Assembly: GCA_900551365.1 (NCBI GenBank)
Contig: URVZ01000072.1
Span: 1 to 8,689 of the forward strand
DNA: 8,689 bases
From: an uncultured Collinsella sp.
GTDB lineage: Bacteria; Actinomycetota; Coriobacteriia; Coriobacteriales; Coriobacteriaceae
Direction of reading: 5' to 3'
Position numbers and translations under genes: made by a program. Numbering within the stretch: position 1 is the stretch's first letter; each line of letters starts with the position of its first letter. Of the stretch, positions 1 to 7,043 are shown piece after piece. The notes beneath the pieces are model-generated. The model did not search any database, was not told where the DNA came from, and saw only the letters and a program-made list of their open reading frames with translations.

Positions 1-608
1 GTGACCCCGGCCGTCACCTGATCGTGCGCGGCCGCGACACGCGTGCCGGCGAGGGCGCGGTCGGCGATATCGAGTTTGTCATCGTGCGTCCCAGCGACGC
101 GCCCGCCTTTGTGGGCTGCGGCGGCGCCGATTGCGGCATCTGTGGTTGGGATTCGCTCATCGAGGCAGACCTCAACCTGCTGCAGCTGGTCGACCTGAGC
201 TATGGCCTGTGCACGTTTATCGAGGCGGAGCCCGCGTGGCGCGCCGGTCAGGCCGAGCGCAACTATGCCCGCCGCGGTTCGCTTCGTGTGGCAACCAAGT
301 ACCCGCGCATCGCGAGTGCCTGGTATGCCGAGCGCGGCGTGAACGCCGACATCGTTTCGCTTCACGGTAACATCGAGCTGGGTCCCATTGTCGGCATGAC
401 CGACCGCATCGTGGATATTACCGCCACGGGCGCCACGCTGCGCGACAACGACCTGGTCATCACCGGCCGCATTATGGACTGCACGGCGCGTTTCTTCGTC
501 AACCCGGGTGCCGCGCGCCTGGACCCGCGTGTGCGTAACCTGGCCGATCGCCTGGCGGCTGCCGTGAAGGACAAGCATTTTGAGCCCGTCGCGGGCTCGG
601 CACAATAG
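1..608 (+). CDS. hisG: ATP phosphoribosyltransferase catalytic subunit HisG, short form (5' partial)
   Basis: Catalyses the first step of histidine synthesis, joining ATP and PRPP to give phosphoribosyl-ATP. The reading frame is open to the left edge (first full codon at 3), so the true start and the N-terminal PKGRL-type segment, roughly 30 residues, lie outside; the GTG at 24 is internal. Visible family signatures are VRPSDAP followed by GADCGICGWD, then RVATKYPRIA, then the PRPP-binding loop DITATGATL encoded at 414-440. The protein stops about 60 residues after that loop, so there is no C-terminal ACT-like regulatory domain. This marks the short HisG form, which in known cases works as a hetero-octamer with HisZ; HisZ is expected just upstream but cannot be seen. 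A 105-base gap separates it from hisD. In that gap I see only GC-rich sequence with a short GGCGCC repeat, nothing I can call. Confidence 0.95.
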   Translation, partial: DPGRHLIVRGRDTRAGEGAVGDIEFVIVRPSDAPAFVGCGGADCGICGWDSLIEADLNLLQLVDLSYGLCTFIEAEPAWRAGQAERNYARRGSLRVATKYPRIASAWYAERGVNADIVSLHGNIELGPIVGMTDRIVDITATGATLRDNDLVITGRIMDCTARFFVNPGAARLDPRVRNLADRLAAAVKDKHFEPVAGSAQ

Positions 609-713
609 CGCGAGCGCGCACGGGCGCCCCCATATCCGGACTGCGGACCGATTGGCGCCGCTGCCCGGCCTCACGTTTCTCAAACGCAACCTCAACCGAT
701 AGGGGATACCGAT

Positions 714-2150
714 ATGAAGACCATCAAGCTTGCTCCCGGCGAGCGCCTCGTCACCAACCAGCTCAACCGCAAGGGCGTGCTGCCGCAAAACATCGTCGAC
801 GCTGCCCGCGATATCGTAGCCAACGTGCGCGCCAACGGCGATGCCGCGGTGCGCGATTATTGCCGGCGTTTTGATGGTGTTGAGCTGGAGAGCTTCCGCC
901 TGCCACAGGAGCAGATCGATGACGCGCTCGAAGGCCTCGATCCGGCCTTTGTCGCCGCACTCGAGAAGGCCGCGCGCCAGATTCGCGAGTTCCACCAGCG
1001 CGAGGTCGAGCAGAGCTGGTTTACCACGCGCCCGGACGGCACGATGCTCGGCGTTAAGGTGACCCCGCTTGCTGCGGCCGGCATCTACGTACCGGGCGGT
1101 CGCGCGCAGTATCCCTCCACCGTGCTCATGAACGCCATTCCCGCCAAGGTGGCCGGCGTCAAGCGCGTGGTCATGGTGACTCCGCCGCAAAAAGATGGCT
1201 TGATCAGCCCGTATACGCTCGCGGCCGCCAAGCTCGGCGGCGTGGACGAGATCTATATGGTGGGCGGCGCCCAGGCCGTGGCCGCGCTGGCGTACGGTAC
1301 CGAGACCATTCCGCGTGTCGACAAGATTACCGGCCCGGGCAACGCCTTTGTCGCCGCTGCCAAGCAGATTGTCTCGGGTGACGTGGGTATCGATATGGTC
1401 GCCGGTCCCTCCGAGGTCTGCGTGCTGGCCGATGCCACGGCCAAGCCTATGGTGGTCGCGGCCGACCTGATGGCCCAGGCCGAGCACGACCCGCTGGCAG
1501 CCTGCTATCTGGTGACCTGCGACGAGCAGTTTGCGCGTGAGGTCGAGGCGGGTATCGACATCCTGGTGGCACAGTCCCCGCGTGCCGAGATCACGCGCGC
1601 CTCGCTCGATAACGAGGGCACCATCGTGGTGGCTGCCGATATGGCCGCCGCCGTCGAGGCCGTGAACACCGTGGCGCCCGAGCACCTTGAGCTGCACTGC
1701 AAGGACGCGATGGGCCTGCTCGGCGGCATTCGCAACGCCGGCGCCATCTTTGTGGGTGCTTGGAGTTCCGAGCCGCTCGGCGATTATGTTGCCGGCCCCA
1801 ACCACACGCTGCCGACCGGCGGCACGGCCATGTTCTCCAACCCGCTTTCGGTGGAAGAGTTCGTCAAGCGCTCGAGTGTCATTTGCTATACACCCGAGGG
1901 CCTGCTCTCCGACGCTCCCGCCACGCAGCGTCTAGCCGAGGCCGAGGGTCTGTGGGCACACGCGCTTTCCGCCGCGCTGCGCCGCCGCGTGTTGGAGCAG
2001 GGCGAGGATGCCGTGGGCGCCGAGTCGCTCGCTGCGGCCGACCTGACCAAGGTTGCCTGGCCGGGCGACGCCGTGGCGACGGTTGCCGAGGGCGTGGACC
2101 TGGCGGCTGCAAGCGCGGATGGCGCCGGCGCGACTGGCAAGGAGGCCTAA
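714..2150 (+). CDS. hisD: Histidinol dehydrogenase HisD with C-terminal extension
   Basis: Zinc enzyme that oxidises histidinol to histidine in two NAD-dependent steps, the last reactions of the pathway. The 478-residue product carries the family signatures: [10 protein letters not shown] (121-130), GPGN (207-210), GPSEV (231-235), and [11 protein letters not shown] (360-370). Residues equivalent to the E. coli zinc ligands are present (Q255, H258, D357, H416), as is the catalytic pair E323-H324 in APEHLEL. The ATG at 714 is preceded by AGGGGA with suitable spacing. The family normally ends soon after the EGLWAHALS block (411-419). Here a further 55-60 residues follow, rich in Ala, Gly, Asp and Glu, of unknown role. 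The stop is followed after a single base by the hisC ATG, and the hisC ribosome binding site lies inside the last hisD codons, so the two are translationally close. Confidence 0.97.
   Translation: MKTIKLAPGERLVTNQLNRKGVLPQNIVDAARDIVANVRANGDAAVRDYCRRFDGVELESFRLPQEQIDDALEGLDPAFVAALEKAARQIREFHQREVEQSWFTTRPDGTMLGVKVTPLAAAGIYVPGGRAQYPSTVLMNAIPAKVAGVKRVVMVTPPQKDGLISPYTLAAAKLGGVDEIYMVGGAQAVAALAYGTETIPRVDKITGPGNAFVAAAKQIVSGDVGIDMVAGPSEVCVLADATAKPMVVAADLMAQAEHDPLAACYLVTCDEQFAREVEAGIDILVAQSPRAEITRASLDNEGTIVVAADMAAAVEAVNTVAPEHLELHCKDAMGLLGGIRNAGAIFVGAWSSEPLGDYVAGPNHTLPTGGTAMFSNPLSVEEFVKRSSVICYTPEGLLSDAPATQRLAEAEGLWAHALSAALRRRVLEQGEDAVGAESLAAADLTKVAWPGDAVATVAEGVDLAAASADGAGATGKEA
2141..2145 (+). promoter_or_regulatory. 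Ribosome binding site fixing the hisC start
   Basis: GGAGG lies six bases before the ATG at 2152 and inside the end of hisD. It decides in favour of this start over the in-frame upstream codon at 2053, which would overlap hisD by about 100 bases and add 33 residues that do not resemble HisC. Confidence 0.8.
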
Positions 2151-2151
2151 T

Positions 2152-3267
2152 ATGGCCGAGCTCACGCCCCGTATGAAGGAGCTCGTCCAGCCCTACTTGG
2201 CCGGCATTGAGCCCTACGATCCCAACTTTACGCCCACACGCATCAACCTTTCGGCCAACGAGAACACTTATCCCGTGCCGGCTGGCGTGCGCGAGGCGGT
2301 CGACGCCGCCCTGGCCGCTACACCGCTCAACCGCTATCCCGATTCCATGTCCAACGATCTGCGCGACGAGCTGGCCGCTTGGCATGGTGTGGCGCGCGAG
2401 AATGTCTGCGTGGGAAACGGCGGTGACGAGCTGCTCTATAACTACCTGCTGGCGTTTGGCGGCGCGGGACGGACCCTGCTCAACTGCCCGCCGTGCTTTA
2501 GCGAGTATGCGTTCTTTGCGTCGCTGTGCCAGACCGAGGTGCGCGACGTGTGGCGCGACCCGGCGACCTTTGAGCTCGACCAGGCGGCGGTGCTTGCAGC
2601 GGCTCCCGAGTGCAATCTGGCGATCGTGACCTCGCCCAACAATCCCACGGGTGACGTGGCGCCGCTCGACTTTGTTGCGGCTCTGTGCGATGCCTGCCCC
2701 GGCATGGTGATGGTCGACGAGGCCTACGTGGAGTTTGCCGACGATTCGTTTGGCGCGGCCACCACGGCGCAGGGGCTTATCGCCGAGCATCCCAACCTGG
2801 CGATTCTGCATACGCTGTCCAAGGCGTTCGGCGCCGCCGGCACGCGTCTGGGCTATGTGATCGCGGCGCCCGAGGCCATCGATGTGTTTGCGGCAATTCG
2901 CCAGATCTACTCGGTTAACGTGCTGAGCCAGGCCGCCGCGCTTGCCTGCGTGCGTGCCCGCGATGCGTACGCACCCGTGGTAGCACAGGTTGCATCCGAG
3001 CGCGAGCGCGAACTGTGTGCCCTGCACGCAATGGCTGCCGAGGGTCTGCCCGTGGAGGCGTGGCCGAGCGCGGCGAACTTTGTGCTCGTGCGCACGCCGC
3101 ATGCCACGCGCGTGCGCGAGCGCCTGCGCGACGAGTATTCACTTTTGGTGCGCGACTTTAGCTACGCGCCGGGGCTCGCGGACTGCCTACGCATTACCGT
3201 GGGCACCCCGCAGGAAAATGACGAGGTGCTGGCTGCGTTTGCCGCGCTGGTGAAGGAGGAGATGTAG
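2152..3267 (+). CDS. hisC: Histidinol-phosphate aminotransferase HisC
   Basis: PLP-dependent class I/II aminotransferase that converts imidazole-acetol phosphate to histidinol phosphate using glutamate. The 371-residue protein has a usual length for the family. Signatures in order: INLSANENTYPVP (31-43) near the N-terminus; NRYPD (60-64); GNGGDELL (88-95), which contacts the cofactor phosphate; SPNNPTG (161-167); VDEAYVEF (188-195), with Asp189 and Tyr192 at the PLP ring; the Schiff-base lysine K224 in TLSKAFGAAGTRLGY; and the substrate carboxylate arginine R347 in LRITVGTPQEND. The ATG at 2152 has a perfect GGAGG. The gene ends ATG-TAG directly against the hisB ATG, with no spacer, which implies coupled translation. 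Confidence 0.97.
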   Translation: MAELTPRMKELVQPYLAGIEPYDPNFTPTRINLSANENTYPVPAGVREAVDAALAATPLNRYPDSMSNDLRDELAAWHGVARENVCVGNGGDELLYNYLLAFGGAGRTLLNCPPCFSEYAFFASLCQTEVRDVWRDPATFELDQAAVLAAAPECNLAIVTSPNNPTGDVAPLDFVAALCDACPGMVMVDEAYVEFADDSFGAATTAQGLIAEHPNLAILHTLSKAFGAAGTRLGYVIAAPEAIDVFAAIRQIYSVNVLSQAAALACVRARDAYAPVVAQVASERERELCALHAMAAEGLPVEAWPSAANFVLVRTPHATRVRERLRDEYSLLVRDFSYAPGLADCLRITVGTPQENDEVLAAFAALVKEEM

Positions 3268-3855
3268 ATGGACCGCTATGCCGAGGTGACCCGCAAGACG
3301 GGCGAGACCGACATTGTCGTAAAGCTCGACCTGGATGGAAGCGGCGTGTGCGATATCTCGACCGGTGTGCCGTTTTTCGACCACATGCTCAACGCTTTTG
3401 GCCGCCATGGCCTGTTCGATCTGACGGTGCACGCGGTGGGCGACGTGGAGGTCGATGCGCATCATACCGTCGAGGACACGGGCATTGTGCTGGGCGAGGC
3501 GTTTTGCCAGGCGCTGGGCGACAAGGCGGGCATTACACGCTTTGCCGACGCGGCGATCGCCATGGACGAGACACTCGTGATGGCTGCTGTTGATATTTCG
3601 GGGCGCGGGCAGGCCTACTGCGAGCTGCCCGTGCCGACCGAGCGCGTGGGCAGCTTCGATACCGAGCTGGCCGTCGAGTTCTTCTACGCCTTTGCGCGCG
3701 ATGCCAAGCTCACGCTGCACGTGCGCGAGCTGGCGGGCGGCAACTCGCATCACATTATCGAGGCCGCCTTTAAGGCCGTGGGTCGCACGATGCGCCACGC
3801 CTGCGAGCTCGATCCCCGCGTGCAGGGCATCCCCAGCACCAAGGGATCGCTGTAA
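3268..3855 (+). CDS. hisB: Imidazoleglycerol-phosphate dehydratase HisB (monofunctional)
   Basis: Manganese enzyme that dehydrates imidazole-glycerol phosphate to imidazole-acetol phosphate. The 195-residue length is that of the stand-alone dehydratase; the HAD-type histidinol-phosphatase domain fused to it in E. coli is absent. The metal-binding motifs are intact: FFDHML (36-41), HHTVED (65-70), DISGR (109-113), and HHIIEAAFKA (161-170). The protein ends in the usual IPSTKGSL. Its start abuts the hisC stop, with AAGGAGGA at 3253-3260 as ribosome binding site. The missing phosphatase activity is probably supplied by the PHP-family gene at 7043-7954. A 79-base gap containing a strong palindrome follows before hisH. 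Confidence 0.97.
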   Translation: MDRYAEVTRKTGETDIVVKLDLDGSGVCDISTGVPFFDHMLNAFGRHGLFDLTVHAVGDVEVDAHHTVEDTGIVLGEAFCQALGDKAGITRFADAAIAMDETLVMAAVDISGRGQAYCELPVPTERVGSFDTELAVEFFYAFARDAKLTLHVRELAGGNSHHIIEAAFKAVGRTMRHACELDPRVQGIPSTKGSL

Positions 3856-3868
3856 CCGTCACAAGGGT

Positions 3869-3909
3869 AAAACCACCACAAAGGGGACAGGCACCTTTGT
3901 GGTGGTTTT
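3869..3909 (+). repeat. Perfect 16-bp palindrome between hisB and hisH, REP-like
   Basis: The left arm 3869-3884 (AAAACCACCACAAAGG) is the exact reverse complement of the right arm 3894-3909 (CCTTTGTGGTGGTTTT). The loop is nine bases, GGACAGGCA. The hairpin sits wholly in the 79-base hisB-hisH gap and ends 15 bases before the hisH ribosome binding site. The right arm ends in TTTT but no further U-run follows, so an efficient intrinsic terminator inside the operon is unlikely. The GGGGACAGGCACC core looks like the short interspersed palindromes seen in many genomes, but I cannot count copies here. It may instead stabilise or partly attenuate the transcript. Confidence 0.75.
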
Positions 3910-3923
3910 GGATGATGAGAAGT

Positions 3924-3930
3924 GGAGGGG
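3924..3930 (+). promoter_or_regulatory. Ribosome binding site deciding the GTG start of hisH
   Basis: GGAGGGG lies just before the GTG at 3935. No in-frame ATG exists between the hisB stop and the conserved KIVVVDYHKGN block, so this site makes GTG the probable start. An in-frame TTG at 3908 falls in the palindrome and lacks such a site. Confidence 0.75.
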
Positions 3931-3934
3931 TCGC

Positions 3935-4636
3935 GTGGGCGAACCGAAGATCGTGGTGGTTGACTACCACAAGGGCAACTTGTCGAGCGTTGCGCGCGGG
4001 CTTGCGCGCGCCGGTGCCGCCGCCTGCACATCGGACGATCCGGAGCAGATCCGTAATGCCGACGGCCTGGTCATCCCGGGCGTGGGCGCGTTCTATGACG
4101 CGATCGCCTTTATGCGCCAGAGCGGCGAGGCGGACGCGGTGCTCGATGCCGTCGCCGCCGGAACTCCGCTGCTCGGCATCTGCCTGGGCCTTCAGCTATT
4201 TTTTGAGCGCGGCAACGAAGGCGTGCCTGCGGACGAGGGCGCGGTTGCCGATGGCAACACCCCCCAGCAGGCCGGTGGCCCCTGGGTCGATGGCCTGGGT
4301 ATTATGTGCGGTTCGTGCACGCGCTTGGAGTCGAGTCGCCTGAAGGTGCCGCACGTGGGCTGGGACCAGGTGCACATGACGCCCACCGGTGCGGCCGATC
4401 CGCTGCTTACTGGTTTTGCCGAGGGTGCCAACATGTACTTCACCCACAGCTACGCGGTGTCCGACGATGCCGATGCCGCCGATGTGCTGGCGCGCACGCA
4501 CTATACGCGGAGCTTCCCGTGCATCGTGCGCCATGGCAACGTGTGGGGCTGCCAGTTCCATCCCGAGAAATCCTCCGCGCTGGGTCAGCGCATTCTTAAA
4601 AACTTTGTGAGCATCGTCGAGGGGGCCGGCCGATGA
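3935..4636 (+). CDS. hisH: Imidazole glycerol phosphate synthase glutaminase subunit HisH
   Basis: Class I glutamine amidotransferase that releases ammonia from glutamine and channels it to HisF. The 233-residue protein begins VVVDYHKGNLSSV (7-19), then has VIPGVGAF (46-53), the nucleophile C83 in GICLGLQL (81-88), the KVPHVGWDQV block (137-146), YFTHSYAV (168-175), and the catalytic pair H209 and E211 in CQFHPEKSS. It is about 20-30 residues longer than typical bacterial HisH. The extra length is mostly at residues 97-117 (positions 4223-4285), between FFERGNEG and WVDGLGIM, where the family usually passes directly from one block to the next. The start is GTG. The stop overlaps the hisA start in ATGA, so translation is probably coupled. 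Confidence 0.95.
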   Translation: MGEPKIVVVDYHKGNLSSVARGLARAGAAACTSDDPEQIRNADGLVIPGVGAFYDAIAFMRQSGEADAVLDAVAAGTPLLGICLGLQLFFERGNEGVPADEGAVADGNTPQQAGGPWVDGLGIMCGSCTRLESSRLKVPHVGWDQVHMTPTGAADPLLTGFAEGANMYFTHSYAVSDDADAADVLARTHYTRSFPCIVRHGNVWGCQFHPEKSSALGQRILKNFVSIVEGAGR

Positions 4637-5376
4637 TTCTGTTTCCCGCAATCGATTTGATCGGCGGTAAGGTCGTGCGCCTGGAGCGCGGTGACCGGAG
4701 CCGCTGCAAGGTATATTCCGACGACCCCGTGGCCGTTGCCCGCTCCTTTGCCGAGCAGGGCACGAGCTGGGTGCACGTCGTCGACCTGTCCGCTGCCTTT
4801 GGCGAGGACGAGGACGCGTGCGCTGCCAACTCGGCGGCGATAAAGGCTATCTGCGGCGTCGACGGTCTGTCCGTGGACGTGGGCGGCGGCGTTCGCTCGC
4901 TCGCGCGCATCGACGAGCTTGCCGGCTATGGCGCGCGTCGCATCGCGCTGGGCACGGTGATCGTGACCGAGCCGGGGTTTGCCGAGGTGGCGGCTCGCGG
5001 CTTTGGCGAGCTGCTGGTGGCAGATATCGCCGCACGCGACGGCCAGGTCAAGGTGAACGGCTGGCGCGACGGCGCGGGCGTGGCACTCGACGATGCCGTG
5101 GCGCAGCTTTCCGAGCTGGGCTTTAAGCATCTGGTGTATACCGACATCGCGCGCGATGGCATGCAGACGGGCATCGATGTGGCGGCGTATCGTCATGTGG
5201 CCGAGGTCGCGGGCTTTCCCGTCGTGGCTTCGGGTGGTATCTCGACGCTCGACGATATCCGCGCACTGGCCGCGGTGGGTGAGGATGCTATTGAGGGCGC
5301 CATTACCGGCCGTGCGCTCTACGAGGGCAACTTTACGCTGGCCCAGGCGCTAGCCGCCGCCCGAGGGGAGGAGTAG
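4633..5376 (+). CDS. hisA: ProFAR isomerase HisA (phosphoribosylformimino-AICAR-P isomerase)
   Basis: TIM-barrel isomerase that converts ProFAR to PRFAR by an Amadori rearrangement. The 247-residue protein has the catalytic base D8 in LFPAIDL, the phosphate-binding strands VDVGGGVRS (81-89) and VVASGGIST (197-205), D131 in VADIAARDGQV, and D171 in YTDIARDGM. In many actinobacteria this gene is the bifunctional PriA, which also does the TrpF reaction. Here the segment before the conserved tryptophan reads VNGW (W144), where PriA, as I recall it, has RGW, so plain HisA seems more likely; this is a tentative reading from one position. The start overlaps the hisH stop by four bases (ATGA), with GAGGGGG upstream at 4619-4625. 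hisF follows after three bases. Confidence 0.95.
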   Translation: MILFPAIDLIGGKVVRLERGDRSRCKVYSDDPVAVARSFAEQGTSWVHVVDLSAAFGEDEDACAANSAAIKAICGVDGLSVDVGGGVRSLARIDELAGYGARRIALGTVIVTEPGFAEVAARGFGELLVADIAARDGQVKVNGWRDGAGVALDDAVAQLSELGFKHLVYTDIARDGMQTGIDVAAYRHVAEVAGFPVVASGGISTLDDIRALAAVGEDAIEGAITGRALYEGNFTLAQALAAARGEE

Positions 5377-5379
5377 CCC

Positions 5380-6162
5380 ATGCTTACCAAACGCGTGATT
5401 CCCTGCTTGGACGTCAAGGACGGCCGCGTGGTCAAGGGCGTCAACTTTGTGAGCCTGCGCGATGCGGGCGACCCGGTGGAGCTAGCCCGCGCCTACGACC
5501 GCGAGGGTGCGGACGAGGTTGTCTTCCTGGACATTACCGCCACGAGCGACAACCGCGCGACGACCATCGAGATGGCGGCGCATGCGGCCGAGGAGCTCGC
5601 TATTCCCTATACCGTGGGCGGCGGCTTTCGAGACCTGGCGGGCATGCGCACCATGGTTGCAGCCGGCGCCGACAAGGTGTCGCTTAACTCTGCCGCCGTG
5701 CGCGATCCGTCGTTGATTAGCCAGGCTGCCGCGGCGTTTGGCAGCCAGGCCGTGGTCGTGGCGATCGATGCCAAGCGCGTCGGTTTGCCCGGCGCATCTG
5801 GTGCCGACAAGTGGGAGGTCTTTACCGCAGGCGGCCGCAACGCCACGGGTATCGACGCGGTGGCGTGGGCCGAGGAGGCGGCCCGTCGCGGCGCCGGCGA
5901 GATCTTGCTCACCAGTATGGACCGCGACGGCACCAAGGCCGGCTTTGACCTGGCGCTCACCCGCGCCGTGGCGCGCGCGGTGCCGATTCCCGTCATCGCG
6001 AGCGGCGGCGTGGGCACGCTCGAGCATTTTGCTGAGGGTGTGATCGAGGGCGAAGCCGACGCCGTACTGGCGGCAAGCGTCTTTCACTTTGGGACGTTCA
6101 GCATTCGCCAGGTGAAGGAGTATATGGCGTCGCAGGGTATTCCTGTGAGGTTGGACTTCTAA
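5380..6162 (+). CDS. hisF: Imidazole glycerol phosphate synthase cyclase subunit HisF
   Basis: TIM-barrel cyclase that uses ammonia from HisH to turn PRFAR into imidazole-glycerol phosphate and AICAR. The protein is 260 residues, standard for the family. It shows the N-terminal [19 protein letters not shown] with catalytic D11, LDITAT (50-55), YTVGGGFR (77-84), KVSLNSAA (99-106), catalytic D130 in [24 protein letters not shown] (176-190), and [10 protein letters not shown] (204-213). The ATG at 5380 has GGGGAGG at 5365-5371. Physical linkage to hisH and hisA is usual, and the HisH-HisF heterodimer is the functional enzyme. A structured 160-base gap separates it from hisI. Confidence 0.97.
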   Translation: MLTKRVIPCLDVKDGRVVKGVNFVSLRDAGDPVELARAYDREGADEVVFLDITATSDNRATTIEMAAHAAEELAIPYTVGGGFRDLAGMRTMVAAGADKVSLNSAAVRDPSLISQAAAAFGSQAVVVAIDAKRVGLPGASGADKWEVFTAGGRNATGIDAVAWAEEAARRGAGEILLTSMDRDGTKAGFDLALTRAVARAVPIPVIASGGVGTLEHFAEGVIEGEADAVLAASVFHFGTFSIRQVKEYMASQGIPVRLDF

Positions 6163-6166
6163 TGCT

Positions 6167-6292
6167 GCGGGCTTCGCTGCGGCTTGTCCAGGCACCGCAT
6201 CTTGCCGTTCAAACCGTCGCTCGCGTACCAAAGTACGCGTCGCTCCTCTTTCGCGGCAACCTGCGGCACCTGGGCAAGCCTCGCCGACCTGC
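6167..6292 (+). repeat. Long imperfect palindrome with nested hairpins between hisF and hisI
   Basis: The main arms are 6181-6199 (GGCTTGTCCAGGCACCGCA) and 6262-6280 (TGCGGCACCTGGGCAAGCC). They pair over 19 positions with one G-U and one two-by-two mismatch. Inside them TTGCCG (6202-6207) pairs with CGGCAA (6254-6259). The apex is a perfect seven-base-pair hairpin, CGCGTAC (6222-6228), loop CAAA, GTACGCG (6233-6239). Outside, GCGGG (6167-6171) can pair with CCTGC (6288-6292). The whole element occupies almost the entire hisF-hisI gap and ends about 20 bases before the hisI ribosome binding site. No open frame in it looks like a protein. It could be an interspersed palindromic repeat, a small non-autonomous mobile element, or an mRNA structure; I cannot choose from this sequence alone. 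Confidence 0.7.
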
Positions 6293-6312
6293 GATGTTCA
6301 CGGTAATTACTT

Positions 6313-6319
6313 GGGAGGA
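6313..6319 (+). promoter_or_regulatory. Ribosome binding site of hisI, start between two ATGs
   Basis: GGGAGGA precedes two consecutive in-frame ATGs at 6320 and 6323. The first leaves at most one base of spacing. The second leaves three to four, still short but better, so 6323 is preferred. An in-frame TTG at 6311 lies on top of the site and is not credible. Confidence 0.65.
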
Positions 6320-6322
6320 ATG

Positions 6323-6652
6323 ATGACTGAGGTGGTAAATGCTACCGAGCTGAAATACGACGCCCGTGGGTTGATTCCTTGTGTGGTTCAGCAGTATGAC
6401 ACCGGCGAGGTGCTTATGGTTGCCTGGATGAACGAGGAGTCGGTGGGGTTGACGCTCAAGACCGGCACCACGTGGTTTTGGAGCCGCAGTCGCCAGGAGC
6501 TCTGGAACAAGGGCGCGACGAGCGGCAATATGCAAGCGGTCAAGGAGCTCTGGGCCGACTGCGATAGCGATACGCTGCTGGTCAAGGTTGACTCGCCGGG
6601 CCCGGCTTGCCACACCGGCAACCGTACCTGCTTCTTTAAGAAACTCGCGTAG
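6323..6652 (+). CDS. hisI: Phosphoribosyl-AMP cyclohydrolase HisI
   Basis: Opens the adenine ring of phosphoribosyl-AMP to give ProFAR, the third step of the pathway. The 109-residue, single-domain protein carries VLMVAWMN (30-37), the core [18 protein letters not shown] (51-68), DCDSDTLL (79-86) with Asp79, Asp81 and Asp83 as likely magnesium ligands, and C80, C96 and C103 with the family's 16- and 7-residue spacing for zinc. The GPACHTG and CFF blocks are intact. It is not fused to HisE, which follows after 45 bases as its own gene. The preceding structured element separates it from hisF but the strand and function fit the same operon; an extra promoter inside the gap cannot be excluded. 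Confidence 0.95.
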   Translation: MTEVVNATELKYDARGLIPCVVQQYDTGEVLMVAWMNEESVGLTLKTGTTWFWSRSRQELWNKGATSGNMQAVKELWADCDSDTLLVKVDSPGPACHTGNRTCFFKKLA

Positions 6653-6697
6653 GGCGGGCGCTCGATTAGACGCTCGGCCACCAGAAAGGATTGAACT

Positions 6698-7015
6698 ATG
6701 GGTGTGCGCACCGCAAACATTCAGGATGGAAATATCGGTGAGACGCTGACAGGTCTGGCCGAGGTGATTCACGGTCGTCGTGATGCATCGCCGCAGGAGA
6801 GCTATACCGCGCGTCTGCTGACCGACGTCGAGGATGAGCTGCTCAAGAAGCTTGCCGAGGAGTCGAGCGAGGTGATCATGGCCTGCAAGGATAACGATCA
6901 CGATCACATCCGCTACGAGGCCGGCGACCTGGTCTACCACCTGCTCGTAACCCTTGAGCGCTACGGTATCACCCTCGACGAGCTTGCCGGCGAACTTAAC
7001 GCCCGCCGCCACTAG
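6698..7015 (+). CDS. hisE: Phosphoribosyl-ATP pyrophosphatase HisE
   Basis: Hydrolyses phosphoribosyl-ATP to phosphoribosyl-AMP and pyrophosphate, the second step of the pathway. The 105-residue protein is an all-alpha MazG-like pyrophosphohydrolase. SYTARLL (35-41) is the conserved entry. KLAEESSEVIMA (51-62) holds the EExxE metal motif (E54, E55, E58), and EAGDLVYHLLV (74-84) holds the second acidic motif (E74, D77). The ATG at 6698 has AGAAAGGA with a seven-base spacer. It is the last gene of the operon on this strand. Its TAG stop lies in the left arm of a small palindrome, and the next gene is convergent. Confidence 0.95.
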   Translation: MGVRTANIQDGNIGETLTGLAEVIHGRRDASPQESYTARLLTDVEDELLKKLAEESSEVIMACKDNDHDHIRYEAGDLVYHLLVTLERYGITLDELAGELNARRH

Positions 7016-7043
7016 TCATTGGGGACGTTCTTAAACGACTAGT
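7011..7043. repeat. Palindrome at the hisE / phosphatase convergent junction
   Basis: ACTAGTC (7011-7017) and GACTAGT (7037-7043) are exact inverted repeats, and two further pairs are possible after one mismatch. The loop contains GGGGACGTTCTT. The left arm includes the hisE stop codon, and the right arm touches the last base of the convergent gene's stop codon. The position suits a two-way terminator, but the stem is short and AT-containing, with no U-run on either side. The GGGGAC core recalls the palindrome at 3869-3909, so a shared repeat class is possible. Confidence 0.5.

Noticed and set aside
2053..2151. Upstream start for hisC overlapping hisD
   Set aside because: The ATG at 2152 has a perfect GGAGG, and the added N-terminus has no HisC similarity.
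1879..3102. Long minus-strand open frame of about 407 codons across hisD and hisC
   Set aside because: It is the antisense shadow of two well-supported enzymes, lacks protein-like motifs, and is rich in Arg, His and Gly as expected from reversed GC-rich codons.
3268..3855. Bifunctional HisB with phosphatase domain
   Set aside because: The protein is 195 residues and contains only the dehydratase motifs.
3869..3909. Palindrome as a strong intrinsic terminator ending the first half of the operon
   Set aside because: There is no U-run after the stem beyond its own TTTT, and genes of the same pathway continue downstream with no clear new promoter; an attenuating role remains possible.
3590..3934. 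Longer hisH frame extending back through the palindrome into hisB
   Set aside because: The frame is open by chance; the conserved protein starts just after the GTG at 3935, which has a strong ribosome binding site.
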